Source of the DNA: Bifidobacterium sp. UBA744
Lineage (GTDB): Bacteria; Actinomycetota; Actinomycetes; Actinomycetales; Bifidobacteriaceae
NCBI GenBank assembly: GCA_002298605.1
Contig: DBKS01000053.1
Location: 1 to 23,145, forward strand
Direction of reading: 5' to 3'
Length of the DNA: 23,145 bases
The notes under the pieces were generated by a model that was given only the letters and a program-made list of their open reading frames with translations, searched no databases and was not told the origin of the DNA. Made by a program: the position numbers and the translations under genes. Positions 1 to 7,686 of the stretch are shown here, one piece after another (within the stretch, counting starts at the first letter, position 1; each line of letters begins with the position of its first letter).

Positions 1-167
1 CAAGAAGACGGGCGTTATCCGCAACGATTATCGCGTCGGAGAGTTTCAAGTTTGTCGAGATATACGCTGATGCATTGGTCGTGTATCTGATAATAGCCGT
101 CGCGTTGTTTGCACTATTCGCCGTGGCGGAGCGTGTGCTGAAGCGTCGCGTGCCGGTGCGGGCGTAA
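1..167 (+). CDS. Amino-acid ABC transporter permease, C-terminal end (partial)
   Basis: The reading frame is open from the window edge to a TAA at 165-167 and gives about 54 residues. They contain a stretch SESFKFVEIYADALVVYLII followed by a hydrophobic helix (VALFALFAVAE) and a basic end (RVLKRRVPVRA). In the HisM/GlnP family of polar amino-acid permeases the last membrane helix follows a similar 'F..IEIY..VALIYL' segment and ends in a short arginine-rich cytoplasmic tail. The role would be inner-membrane translocation of an amino acid. Most of the protein, including the EAA loop that contacts the ATPase, lies outside the window, so substrate and subfamily cannot be given. The alternative is another multi-pass membrane protein with a similar last helix. 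Confidence 0.6.
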   Translation, partial: RRRALSATIIASESFKFVEIYADALVVYLIIAVALFALFAVAERVLKRRVPVRA

Positions 168-176
168 GGCCTGGGG

Positions 177-208
177 TGGAGGAAAAACCTCCAAATGAAA
201 ACCCTCCA
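177..208. repeat. Short inverted and direct repeat after the permease gene
   Basis: TGGAGG (177-182), a loop of five A, and CCTCCA (188-193) form a perfect six-pair hairpin ten bases after the permease stop. A second CCCTCC at 203-208 sits in a near copy of the preceding segment (AAAACC(C)TCCAAA), so GGAGG could pair with either copy. There is no T run after it on the plus strand, so a classical intrinsic terminator is doubtful. It may still mark the 3' end of the permease transcript. Confidence 0.35.
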
Positions 209-239
209 AACAAAGTGTGGGACGAGAAAAGACGCAGGC

Positions 240-245
240 TACAAT
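240..245 (+). promoter_or_regulatory. Candidate -10 box upstream of MFS transporter
   Basis: TACAAT lies about 115 bases before the chosen MFS start. A poor -35 match (TGTGGG, 216-221) is 18 bases upstream. Only the -10 box is convincing, so this is a weak call. Confidence 0.3.
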
Positions 246-359
246 CAAAGCGGCTAATCCAAAAGACGCGCGGTGCGATATTGTAAATGGCGACCGGGCG
301 GAGGGTGAGACAAGCAGAATCGTCGCTTGACGGGCGGGAGCACCAAAGAGGGGGCAACA

Positions 360-1631
360 ATGACCAGCGTTGAATTTGACAGACGGACGGCGTTGAGTCG
401 TTTGGGGTGGGCCGGCGGCCTGGGGTCGTTTCTCGGCTCGTCCGCCATCGTCGCTTTGTCGTCGACTCTCACCATGTGGCAGAGCGGTCTTGGCTTGGGG
501 ACATTTGAGATCGGTGCGCTTAGCGCGGTTTTGAATTTCGCCATCGCGGCCGGTTCGCTATCGGTGGGTGTGCTCTGCGCGAGATTCGGGATGACGCGTG
601 TATTCAACTGGTCGAATCTTGTGGTCGCGTTGGGATTCCTGCTGTGTGCCCTTGCCGTCAATTTTCCGATGCTGTTGGCCGGCGTGGTACTCGCGGGGCT
701 GGGAACCGGCGTTGATCTTCCCGTGTCTCTGTCCGCGTTGACCCGCGATGCGGAGGATCCGCAGGTTGGTTCGAAGCTTGTTGCAGCCACGCAGATCGGA
801 TGGCAGCTGGGCATGCTGGTGTCGGTGGTGCTTGCGTTCGTGGTTTCGCCACTGCGCGGTGCGATGGGAGGCCGGATCGTGTTCCTTGTCCTTGCCTCCG
901 TGGCATTGGCATTGTGGTGGTGGCGCGTCCGTTCCAGCGAGTTTCGCGAACTTCACAGACTGGGGGAGAGCGGCTCTTCGAAGGCCTCGTCCGTGGACGG
1001 TGGATCCGAAACCGCGCCCGGAAAAGGAATCCGCGTGTTGTTTGCGGGCGTCGAAGGTCGCCGCTATCTCAGGCTGTTCGTGCTGCTGATGGTGTTCTAC
1101 GTGTTCTGGAACCTTCTGGCCAACACATGGGCGCAGTTCCAGACTTATATGCTCGTCAACGCCAATGCTTCGCAGACATTGGCCACCGGTCTGGGCGTCG
1201 TCCTGTACGTGGTGATGCTTGGTTCGAATATGCTGGTCTCGGCCACGGTGAACACCAAATGGCGCAATCCCCTGTTCCTCGTCGGAGGCGTGTTGTCGTT
1301 GGCGGCCATGGTGATGATGGCGGTGGGCGGCGGCACCCTGGTCGTCACCGTCGTCGCGACCGGCATCATGTATCTGGGCATGCCACTCGCCGGCGAGGCG
1401 ATCTGTAAGGTATGGACCCAGGAATCCTTCCCCGAATCGAATCGTGCGGCTGTCCAGGGAACGATTCTCGGCCTGTCTCGCATCATCTGCGCTTCCTTCG
1501 CGTTCGTGGCGCCCGCCCTGGTGCTTCCCGGGACTATCGGACCGACCCTCTGGTGCTTCGTCGGAGTGGTGGCAGTCTTCTTCGTCTCGGGTGTGGCCTT
1601 TATCAAGGCGAGGGGGGCACTTCTGTCCTGA
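360..1631 (+). CDS. MFS transporter, sugar-porter-like
   Basis: This is a 423-residue polytopic membrane protein with about twelve hydrophobic helices in two halves, separated by a central hydrophilic loop of about 45 residues rich in Ser, Gly and charged residues (near 205-245). An MFS motif-A-like turn (GVLCARFGMTR, residues 70-80) lies between helices 2 and 3. A segment FPESNRAAVQGT in the second half resembles the PxxxR motif of sugar and organic-anion porters. The role is secondary transport across the cytoplasmic membrane; the substrate is unknown. The ATG at 360 is chosen because AGAGGGGG (347-354) precedes it at good spacing. An in-frame TTG at 327 would add eleven residues without a clear ribosome binding site. 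The ABC permease upstream points to a transport-rich neighbourhood but not to a shared substrate. Confidence 0.85.
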   Translation: MTSVEFDRRTALSRLGWAGGLGSFLGSSAIVALSSTLTMWQSGLGLGTFEIGALSAVLNFAIAAGSLSVGVLCARFGMTRVFNWSNLVVALGFLLCALAVNFPMLLAGVVLAGLGTGVDLPVSLSALTRDAEDPQVGSKLVAATQIGWQLGMLVSVVLAFVVSPLRGAMGGRIVFLVLASVALALWWWRVRSSEFRELHRLGESGSSKASSVDGGSETAPGKGIRVLFAGVEGRRYLRLFVLLMVFYVFWNLLANTWAQFQTYMLVNANASQTLATGLGVVLYVVMLGSNMLVSATVNTKWRNPLFLVGGVLSLAAMVMMAVGGGTLVVTVVATGIMYLGMPLAGEAICKVWTQESFPESNRAAVQGTILGLSRIICASFAFVAPALVLPGTIGPTLWCFVGVVAVFFVSGVAFIKARGALLS

Positions 1632-1721
1632 TGCCGCTGGCAGGCCGAGCATTGTATTTGGACGTATGGCGGGATGGCCCGTCGCTGGCGCGGTCAGCCG
1701 AACGTTAGGTATTCCTCGCGC

Positions 1722-1736
1722 TATGATGGTGCGTCT
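1722..1736 (+). promoter_or_regulatory. -10 box immediately before the helicase start (leaderless type)
   Basis: TATGAT (1722-1727) ends nine bases before the ATG at 1737. Transcription would start within a few bases of the start codon, leaving no room for a Shine-Dalgarno site, and none is visible. No convincing -35 is present. Inferred from sequence only. Confidence 0.5.
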
Positions 1737-3422
1737 ATGTCTGAAGCAATGCAATCTCAATCCTTTGACGATCTTGGCGTGCCGGGACCGATGACGCGTG
1801 CGCTGGCTCTTGAAGGCAAGGTGACGGCGTTTCCCATCCAGCAGGACACCTTGCCCGACTCATTGGCGGGGCGCGACATTCTGGGTCGTGGCCGCACCGG
1901 GTCGGGCAAAACGCTGGCGTTTGCGATTCCGATGGTTGCTCGTCTCGCCAGCCATGGTTCCGGAACTCGCGCCGCGGTGGAGGAATTCGAACGCGAAAAG
2001 AATCGGATCCAGCGTGAACGCGCAAGCGGGCGCAAGCCGTCTCGTCGCATGCCGCATCCCCGCGGGCTGATTCTCGCTCCGACCCGTGAACTCGCCAACC
2101 AGATCGACGAGGTGCTGGCGCCTCTCGCCCGCGCCATGCGTCTGACCACGGTCACCGTGTACGGCGGCGTGAAGCAGGGTCGACAGGTTGCCGGGCTGAA
2201 CGCCGGCGCGGATATCGTGGTGGCGTGTCCGGGGCGTCTCGAGGACCTGCTTCGGCAGAACCTGTTGTCCTTGGAATCCGTTGAGGTCGCCGTGCTCGAC
2301 GAAGCCGACGAAATGGCCGATATGGGTTTCCTTCCCGCGGTTGAGCGGCTGCTGGCGCAGATCTCCGACCGCGCCCAGTGCCTGCTGTTCTCCGCCACGC
2401 TTGATCACGGCGTGGATAAGCTCGTCAAACGATTCCTTCACGATCCCAAGATCCACAGTGTCGATGAGGCGACATCTCCGGTGGCGCTGATGACCCATCA
2501 TGTGTTTCTCACCACGAGGGACGGGCGTTTCCCGCTGGTATGCGCCCTTGCCAAGGGCCAGGGCAAGCGCATTCTGTTTACCCGGACCAAGTTCCAGGCC
2601 GAGAAGTTGGCCAGGCGTCTGCGCTCCCACGATATTCCGGCAACCGATTTGCATGGCAATCTGAGCCAACGGCAGCGCGACCGCAATCTCGCGTTGTTCA
2701 CCGATGGCGGGGTGAATGTGCTGGTCGCCACCGACGTGGCCGCACGTGGCATTGACGTTAGCGGCGTGGCGCTGGTGGTGCATGTCGACCCTCCGAACGA
2801 TCCGAAGTCGTTCCTGCATCGTTCCGGCCGCACCGCCCGTGCCGGCCATGCGGGCGATGTGGTCACTCTGGTGATGCCGGATCAGCGTCGCGGTGCGTTG
2901 CGCGTGCTGCGCGAAGCCGGTATTCATGTCAAGCCGGTTTCCGTGCGCGAGGATTCGCCTGAAGTCGGCGAGCTGGTGGAGCGCGTCGAGCGGGAGGCGG
3001 AAGTCTGGCGACGGGAGTCGGAAGAGGCCCTCCACGCCGCCGAGGAGCGTGCCGCCGAGGCAAAGCGTCAAATGCGTTTGGATCGTCATGACGATGACAC
3101 TCCGGCGGGCATGGCGACAGGCAAGGCCTCGAGGAGGAAGGAACGGCAGCCTTCGGGGAAGGCCCCAAATGCCAATGGGCGCAATAAGCGCAATAAGCGC
3201 CGGAAGAAGACTTCCAATGCGCCTCGATTCGTGGAGGATTCCTCGCTGGCTGTGAACGCTCGCGGGGGCAGGCGCGTGCATCGCAAGCCGATTCGCGTCG
3301 TCGAGGATCTGCGGGGCGAGGACGCCAAACGCCATGATCGTCAGGTTGCCGCGCGGGCGGAGTTTCGAAGGAGTCCGGACCGGCATAAGCGGGGGAGGCG
3401 CGACTATCGCAATGGCAGGTAG
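1737..3422 (+). CDS. DEAD-box ATP-dependent RNA helicase
   Basis: This 561-residue protein carries the full DEAD-box motif set in order. They are a Q motif (FDDLGV...FPIQ), motif I GRTGSGKT (Lys58), Ia PTRELANQ, PGRLEDLL, motif II DEAD (188-191), motif III SAT (219-221), motif V ATDVAARGIDV and motif VI HRSGRTARAG (from about 361). It unwinds short RNA duplexes with ATP, probably in ribosome assembly or mRNA turnover in the cytoplasm. After about residue 400 comes a coiled-coil-prone Glu/Arg stretch and a very basic tail (for example NKRNKRRKKT), a common RNA-binding add-on in RhlE/DeaD/CshA-like helicases. The paralogue cannot be named from the sequence alone. The ATG at 1737 is preferred to an in-frame ATG at 1674 because the Q motif follows it closely and a -10 box sits directly before it. 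Confidence 0.93.
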   Translation: MSEAMQSQSFDDLGVPGPMTRALALEGKVTAFPIQQDTLPDSLAGRDILGRGRTGSGKTLAFAIPMVARLASHGSGTRAAVEEFEREKNRIQRERASGRKPSRRMPHPRGLILAPTRELANQIDEVLAPLARAMRLTTVTVYGGVKQGRQVAGLNAGADIVVACPGRLEDLLRQNLLSLESVEVAVLDEADEMADMGFLPAVERLLAQISDRAQCLLFSATLDHGVDKLVKRFLHDPKIHSVDEATSPVALMTHHVFLTTRDGRFPLVCALAKGQGKRILFTRTKFQAEKLARRLRSHDIPATDLHGNLSQRQRDRNLALFTDGGVNVLVATDVAARGIDVSGVALVVHVDPPNDPKSFLHRSGRTARAGHAGDVVTLVMPDQRRGALRVLREAGIHVKPVSVREDSPEVGELVERVEREAEVWRRESEEALHAAEERAAEAKRQMRLDRHDDDTPAGMATGKASRRKERQPSGKAPNANGRNKRNKRRKKTSNAPRFVEDSSLAVNARGGRRVHRKPIRVVEDLRGEDAKRHDRQVAARAEFRRSPDRHKRGRRDYRNGR

Positions 3423-3473
3423 ACAGTAAGTAAGTAGGCGAGTGGGCAGTAGGCAGACAGCCTCCCCCCCCCC
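3414..3473. repeat. Low-complexity stretch with C10 homopolymer
   Basis: Right at the helicase stop, a purine-rich stretch of GTAAGTAAGTAGG and related GGCAG-TAG-ACAG units begins (near copies at 3414-3426 and 3445-3460). It runs into ten consecutive C (3464-3473). The tract lies 49 bases before the preferred DUF4186 start. Homopolymer runs of this length are prone to slippage in replication and to sequencing error. Confidence 0.7.
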
Positions 3474-3509
3474 GGGCGTCATGCAATACGCAAACCGGAA
3501 CGACCCGAC

Positions 3510-3522
3510 TACAGTTGGCATC
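3510..3522 (+). promoter_or_regulatory. -10 box before the DUF4186 GTG start (leaderless type)
   Basis: TACAGT (3510-3515) ends seven bases before GTG 3523, which fits the TANNNT spacing of leaderless actinobacterial genes. No Shine-Dalgarno site precedes the GTG. Confidence 0.5.
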
Positions 3523-3918
3523 GTGAATGAGGCTCAACAGTCAGCATGGGTGCGGGAGACGCTTGGTCGGCTCGCGCAATCTCAATTCCGGACGAAATTC
3601 GCGTTGTCCGACAAGGACCGCGCCTACGCCCGAGCCAAGGGCAAGGCGGTGATCGGCCGTCATGCCCACGACATGCTGCGCGCCCGCGTGGGGGATGCGG
3701 AGCCTCGCAATGACGGCAGGCAGACGCCGTGGCGGGGCCACCCAGTGTTCACGGCCCAGCATGCCACCGCCACCTGCTGCAGGGGATGCATTGAGAAATG
3801 GCATCATATTCCCAAGGGCAGGGAGCTGAGCGATGAGGAGATCGATCGGCTTGCGTCGCTGGTGATGGCGTGGATCGAGCGGGATCTCGTGCGGCATCCG
3901 GCGCATCCCGCCGGATAG
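3523..3918 (+). CDS. DUF4186 family protein
   Basis: This 131-residue soluble protein matches the DUF4186 family as recalled. After an amphipathic start (LGRLAQSQFRTKFALSDKDRAYARAKG), the conserved core contains NDGRQTPWRGHPVF, then HATATCCRGCIEKWH, then IPKGRELSDEEI and a final helix ending in MAWIERDL. The core Cys and His residues could bind a metal, but this is inference. The family has no established function known to me. The GTG at 3523 is preferred because a -10 box lies just before it and the family homology begins soon after. An ATG at 3481 in frame would add 14 residues, and a still longer version would run through the C10 tract as a proline run. The gene stands 100 bases after the helicase, in the same direction. 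Confidence 0.85.
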   Translation: MNEAQQSAWVRETLGRLAQSQFRTKFALSDKDRAYARAKGKAVIGRHAHDMLRARVGDAEPRNDGRQTPWRGHPVFTAQHATATCCRGCIEKWHHIPKGRELSDEEIDRLASLVMAWIERDLVRHPAHPAG

Positions 3919-3968
3919 TCCGGCATGGCGATGGGGAGGCCCGGCGGATACCATGGGAGGCGGCGACC

Positions 3969-4058
3969 ATGTCGACAGGAGGCGGCCGCGCGATGTTGAC
4001 GGCGAATCCTCCGGAAGTGGTTCGCCGCGGAGGAACCCGCCGAGGAAAGGACGAATAA
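3969..4058 (+). CDS. Possible 29-residue leader ORF before the aldo/keto reductase
   Basis: An ATG at 3969 follows GGGAGG (3955-3960) at eight bases and encodes 29 residues rich in Gly, Arg and Pro (MSTGGGRAML...RRGKDE). Its TAA (4056-4058) overlaps the ATG of the reductase by one base (TAATG), which is typical of translational coupling. No homology is recognised and the composition is unremarkable for GC-rich DNA, so it may be chance. Its own reading frame is also open upstream of this ATG. Confidence 0.25.
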   Translation: MSTGGGRAMLTANPPEVVRRGGTRRGKDE

Positions 4059-4939
4059 TGACGAGTGGACTGCGCGCTCCAATGCTCATGTTGAACGATG
4101 CATCACATACCGAGATTCCGCAGATCGGTTTCGGGACCTTCCAGATTCCCGCCGACCAGACCCAGCGGGCCGTGGAGGAGGCGTTGGAGATCGGGTATCG
4201 TCACATCGACACCGCCGCGGCGTACTACAACGAGGAGGCGGTGGGCGCCGCGCTCAAGGCGACTGGCATGGCCGGTCAGGTGTTCGTCACCTCCAAACTG
4301 CGCAACTGCGATCAGGGCTACGACCAGACGCTGATCGCCTTCGAGGATTCGCGGCGCAAGCTCGGAGTGGACTGCGTCGACATGTACCTGATCCACTGGC
4401 CCATGCCGCGCATCGACGCGTACCGCCAGACATGGAAGGCGCTGCTCAAGCTGCGCGACGACGGCGAGATTCGCGTGCCGGCCGTGAGCAATTTCCTGCC
4501 CGAACACCTTGAGGCGCTGTATGAGGATTCCGGCGAGTATCCGGCCGTCAACCAGATCGAGAACCATCCGCGCTACAGCCAGCCCGAAACCCTGCGATTC
4601 TGCCGCGAGCACGGCATTGCGGTGGAGGCGTGGAGTCCGCTGGGCCATGGCGGCGACATGAATGCCGAGCCGGTGGTGGCCGCCGCCGAGGCCCATCACG
4701 TCACTCCGGCCGAGGTGGTGCTGCGTTGGCACACCCAGTCCGGTCGCATCGTCATCCCGAAGTCGAAGCATGCCGATCGCATGCGGCAGAATCTCGCTTC
4801 CGCCGGTTTTGATCTGACCGCGAGCGAGCTAGCCGCCATCGACGCGCTGAGCTCCCCGGAGGGGCGCATCGGCGCCGATCCGGTGACGTATGTGCAGTCG
4901 CAGTCCTGGGCCGATCAAAAGGCCCGCGGCAATGTGTGA
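4058..4939 (+). CDS. Aldo/keto reductase, 2,5-diketo-D-gluconate reductase-like
   Basis: This 293-residue cytoplasmic oxidoreductase has the AKR (alpha/beta)8 barrel signature. The sequence opens with IPQIGFGTFQIP. The catalytic tetrad is visible as Asp51 and Tyr56 (DTAAAYY), Lys80 (TSKLR) and His113 (LIHWP). The NADPH-binding end IPKSKHADRMRQN is present in the last quarter. The family reduces aldehydes and ketones, using NADPH, to alcohols; the physiological substrate cannot be read from the sequence. Length is normal for the AKR5/AKR1 type. The ATG at 4058 is supported by GAGGAAAGG (4042-4050). The gene ends 112 bases before hisD and has no evident functional tie to the his cluster. Confidence 0.92.
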   Translation: MTSGLRAPMLMLNDASHTEIPQIGFGTFQIPADQTQRAVEEALEIGYRHIDTAAAYYNEEAVGAALKATGMAGQVFVTSKLRNCDQGYDQTLIAFEDSRRKLGVDCVDMYLIHWPMPRIDAYRQTWKALLKLRDDGEIRVPAVSNFLPEHLEALYEDSGEYPAVNQIENHPRYSQPETLRFCREHGIAVEAWSPLGHGGDMNAEPVVAAAEAHHVTPAEVVLRWHTQSGRIVIPKSKHADRMRQNLASAGFDLTASELAAIDALSSPEGRIGADPVTYVQSQSWADQKARGNV

Positions 4940-4982
4940 CCTCGGGGCTTTCTCGATAATCTGCCGGATGACGCGCCGGATA

Positions 4983-5002
4983 TCTCAGCATGTGGGTTGA
5001 GA
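4983..5002. repeat. Small inverted repeat upstream of hisD
   Basis: TCTCA (4983-4987) and TGAGA (4998-5002) form a perfect five-base inverted repeat with a ten-base spacer, about 35 bases upstream of the hisD -10 box. It could be an operator half-site pair, but arms this short arise easily by chance. Confidence 0.2.
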
Positions 5003-5037
5003 CGCGGTCCGGCGGTCGTGCGGTCAGCGCGGGAACC

Positions 5038-5051
5038 TACACTGAGGAGCT
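5038..5051 (+). promoter_or_regulatory. hisD promoter -10 box and start region
   Basis: TACACT (5038-5043) ends eight bases before the hisD ATG. The intervening GAGGAG looks like a Shine-Dalgarno site but is only two bases from the ATG, and it would sit at or before the expected transcription start. Either a leaderless start or an unusually short leader is implied. No clear -35 is seen. Confidence 0.45.
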
Positions 5052-6449
5052 ATGAGCGAGAACATTATGCGAATCATCGACCTCCGTGGTCGCAAACTGT
5101 CCCGTGCCGAGCTGCTGGCCGCCATGCCACGCGCCGCCATGGGCACCTCCGAGGCGTCGGATCTGGTGCGTCCGATCCTCAAGGACGTGAAGGAGCGTGG
5201 CGCCGCCGCACTGCGCGATTTCGAAGAGAAGTTCGATCATGTGCGTCCCGAGCATCTGCGGGTGCCCGCCGAGGCGTTCGCATCCGCTCTTGAGACGCTG
5301 GATCCCGAGGTCCGCTCCGCCATCGAGGAATCGGTGCGCCGCGCCCGCGCGGTGGCGGCCAACCAGGTGCCGAAGGACTTCCACACCGATCTCGCGTCCG
5401 GCGCCCGCGTCGCCGAACGTTGGATTCCGATTCAGCGTGTGGGCCTGTACGTGCCCGGGGGCAAGGCCGTATACCCCTCATCCGTGATCATGAACGTTGT
5501 GCCGGCTCAGGCCGCCGGCGTCGAATCCCTAGCCATCGCCACCCCGCCGGCGCGCGACAACGACGAGGGCCTGCCGAACAAGACCATTCTGGCAACCTGC
5601 GCCATTCTCGGCGTTGATGAGGTGTACGCGGTCGGCGGCGCCCAGGCCATCGCCATGTTCGCGTATGGCGCCAAGGGCGAGCTGCCGCAGGACGGCGATG
5701 TGCTGTGTGATCCTGTCGACAAGATCACCGGCCCGGGCAACATCTTCGTCGCCACCGCCAAGTCGCTGGTGTCCGGTTTCGTCGGCATCGACGCGGTTGC
5801 GGGCCCCACCGAAATCGGCATTATCGCAGACGGGAGCGCCACCCCGAAGTTCGTGGCGGCCGACCTGATCGGCCAGGCGGAGCACGATGAGCTCGCCGGT
5901 TCCGTGCTGTTCACCGATTCCACAGACATCGCCGACGCCGTGCAGGCCGAGCTGCTCAGGCGCGTGCCCCGCACCGAGCATGCCGAGCGCGTCCACACCT
6001 CCCTGTCCGGTCAGCAGTCGGCCATTGTGCTGACGGACGATCTCGACCAGTCCATCGACGCCGCCAATGCGTACGCCGCCGAGCATCTGGAGATCCAGAC
6101 CGAGAACGCCGACGCCGTGGTCAAGCGCATCAGGAATGCCGGCGCGATTTTCCGCGGCCCGTTCTCCCCGGTGCCGCTGGGCGATTACATGTCCGGTTCC
6201 AACCACGTGCTGCCCACCGGCGGTACCGCCCGTTTCGCCGCGGGACTTGGCGTGCACACCTTCATGAAGCCCGTCGAGGTCATTGAATACGACGAGGAGG
6301 GCCTGAAGACCTTGGCCGCCCGCATCAACGCCTTCGCGGTGTCCGAGGATCTGCCGGGCCATGGAGAATGCGTGCTGACTCGTTTCGTCGACGATCCGTA
6401 CGACAAGGCCACGCTCGACAAGCAGGAAATCAAGGCGGGTCTCAAGTGA
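5052..6449 (+). CDS. hisD: Histidinol dehydrogenase
   Basis: This 465-residue enzyme catalyses the last two steps of histidine synthesis, oxidising L-histidinol with two NAD+ to L-histidine. Key residues keep the spacing of E. coli HisD. The zinc ligands are Gln275 and His278 (GQAEHDE), Asp378 (GDYMSGSNH) and His437 (GHGEC). The catalytic pair is Glu344-His345 (AAEHLEI), and His385 is also kept. Family blocks GGKAVYPSSVIMN, KITGPGNIFVATAK and AVAGPTEIGI are intact. Length is slightly above the usual 430-440 because of an N-terminal extension. A second in-frame ATG at 5067 would remove five residues. It is the first gene of the his cluster, and its TGA overlaps the GTG of hisC. Confidence 0.97.
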   Translation: MSENIMRIIDLRGRKLSRAELLAAMPRAAMGTSEASDLVRPILKDVKERGAAALRDFEEKFDHVRPEHLRVPAEAFASALETLDPEVRSAIEESVRRARAVAANQVPKDFHTDLASGARVAERWIPIQRVGLYVPGGKAVYPSSVIMNVVPAQAAGVESLAIATPPARDNDEGLPNKTILATCAILGVDEVYAVGGAQAIAMFAYGAKGELPQDGDVLCDPVDKITGPGNIFVATAKSLVSGFVGIDAVAGPTEIGIIADGSATPKFVAADLIGQAEHDELAGSVLFTDSTDIADAVQAELLRRVPRTEHAERVHTSLSGQQSAIVLTDDLDQSIDAANAYAAEHLEIQTENADAVVKRIRNAGAIFRGPFSPVPLGDYMSGSNHVLPTGGTARFAAGLGVHTFMKPVEVIEYDEEGLKTLAARINAFAVSEDLPGHGECVLTRFVDDPYDKATLDKQEIKAGLK

Positions 6450-7603
6450 GCTCCATTCCCTCCAATCTTCCCCTGCGCAACGATCTGGTCGGCGAGGAGC
6501 CCTATGGTGCTCCCCAGCTCGACGTGCCGGTGTGCCTGAACGTCAATGAGAACCCGTATGCGCCCGACCCCGCCGTCTGCGATTCGATCGCGCGTCGCGT
6601 GCGCGAGATCGCCCCGACGCTCAACCGTTATCCGGACCGCGAGCATGTCGAGCTTCGTCGGGCATTCTCCGACTACCTTGCCAGGGAGTCGGGCGTACGG
6701 CTCGACGTGGACGAGCTGTGGGGCGCCAACGGCTCCAACGAGATCATGCTCCAGCTCTTCCAGGCGTTCGGCGGTCCCGGCCGCACCGCCCTGGGCGCAG
6801 ACCCGACCTATTCGATGTATCCCGAATACGCCCGTGACACGTTTACCGGCTGGGAGCTCGCTCACCGCAACGCCGATTTCACGTTGAACGTGGAGGCGGT
6901 GCTTGAGGCGATCGAGCGCGTGCGCCCGAGCATGGTGCTGCTGACCAGTCCGAACAATCCCACCGGCACGCCGCTGCCCATGGGTGACGTCGAGCGCATC
7001 CTCGCGGCATGCGAAACCGCTGGAGTCGCCGGCGCGCCCGAAGGCGTCCATCCGATTCTCGTGATTGACGAGGCGTATGTGGAATTCCGCGATCCCGGCC
7101 TGCCCTCCGCAGTCAGCCTGATCAAGGACCATCCGAATCTGGCCGTCAGCCGCACCATGAGCAAGGCCTTTGCCTTCGCCGGCGCGCGTGTGGGCTATCT
7201 GGCCGCCAGCCGCGGCATCATCGATTGCGTGCGCATCGTGCGCATGCCTTACCATCTGTCCGCCGTCACGCAGGCCGCGGCGCTCGCCGCGTTCGAGCAC
7301 ATCGACGAGCAGCTGAGCCGCGTCGGACATTTGCGTGAAACCCGCGAGGCCACCGCCGCATGGCTCAAACGGCAGACCTATCGGGGCAAACCGCTGGAAG
7401 TGGCGCAGTCGCAGTCGAACTTCCTGCTGTTCGGCGGTCATTTCGATGACCGCGAGCGGATCTTCGACGAACTCCTGAAGCGCGGCGTGCTGATCCGCGT
7501 GGTCGGCCCCGATGGCTGGCTGCGCGTCTGCATGGGCACCGACGGGGAGATGGAACGATTCCGCGAGGCGCTGGTCGAGGTGCTCCGTCTGGTCGAGGCG
7601 TAA
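6446..7603 (+). CDS. hisC: Histidinol-phosphate aminotransferase
   Basis: This 385-residue PLP-dependent class I/II aminotransferase converts imidazole-acetol phosphate and glutamate to histidinol phosphate and 2-oxoglutarate. Visible signatures are an N-terminal LNVNENPYAPDP, PNNPTGTP, the PLP-contacting IDEAYVEF, and SRTMSKAFAFAGARVGY with Lys240 as the Schiff-base lysine. The GTG start at 6446 overlaps the hisD stop as GTGA. AAGGCGGG (6432-6439) serves as ribosome binding site inside the end of hisD, so translation is probably coupled. A longer reading from 6368 would lie within hisD and lacks support. Pathway position between HisB and HisD agrees with the gene order. Confidence 0.96.
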   Translation: MSSIPSNLPLRNDLVGEEPYGAPQLDVPVCLNVNENPYAPDPAVCDSIARRVREIAPTLNRYPDREHVELRRAFSDYLARESGVRLDVDELWGANGSNEIMLQLFQAFGGPGRTALGADPTYSMYPEYARDTFTGWELAHRNADFTLNVEAVLEAIERVRPSMVLLTSPNNPTGTPLPMGDVERILAACETAGVAGAPEGVHPILVIDEAYVEFRDPGLPSAVSLIKDHPNLAVSRTMSKAFAFAGARVGYLAASRGIIDCVRIVRMPYHLSAVTQAAALAAFEHIDEQLSRVGHLRETREATAAWLKRQTYRGKPLEVAQSQSNFLLFGGHFDDRERIFDELLKRGVLIRVVGPDGWLRVCMGTDGEMERFREALVEVLRLVEA

Positions 7604-7615
7604 ACGTCCCCATAC

Positions 7616-7643
7616 TTGCCGCGGTAGGCATAACGTCGATAAT
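7616..7643 (+). promoter_or_regulatory. Candidate internal promoter before hisB
   Basis: TTGCCG (7616-7621), a 16-base spacer and GATAAT (7638-7643) form a fair sigma-70-type promoter in the only sizeable gap among the first his genes. It would give a leader of about 55 bases before the hisB ATG. Sequence match only. Confidence 0.45.
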
Positions 7644-7674
7644 CAAGTGCAGACCGACACCGCATGCGCCAGTA

Positions 7675-7686
7675 TGCAGGCCTGCA
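7675..7686. repeat. 12-bp perfect palindrome before hisB ribosome binding site
   Basis: TGCAGGCCTGCA is a perfect 12-base palindrome ending four bases before the hisB ribosome binding site. It has no loop, so a double-stranded DNA operator is a more likely role than an RNA hairpin. Confidence 0.4.

Noticed and set aside
1674..1736. Longer start for the DEAD-box helicase
   Set aside because: The extra 21 residues precede the Q-motif region, show no family likeness and cross the likely promoter -10 box.
558..1760. Minus-strand frame of 400 codons rich in His, Arg and Gln opposite the first MFS gene
   Set aside because: His/Arg/Gln-rich composition is typical of antisense to a membrane-protein gene; no domain is visible.
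1860..3521. Open frame of 553 codons on the minus strand opposite the DEAD-box helicase
   Set aside because: Opposite frame of a gene with all expected motifs; the composition is antisense-like and the frame runs into the low-complexity repeat.
5044..5049. GAGGAG as the hisD Shine-Dalgarno site
   Set aside because: Only two bases separate it from the ATG, and it lies where transcription is expected to begin, so a normal role is doubtful.
4940..5051. Histidine attenuator, T-box or riboswitch before hisD
   Set aside because: The 112-base gap has no run of His codons, no T-box consensus and no terminator hairpin with a T tract.
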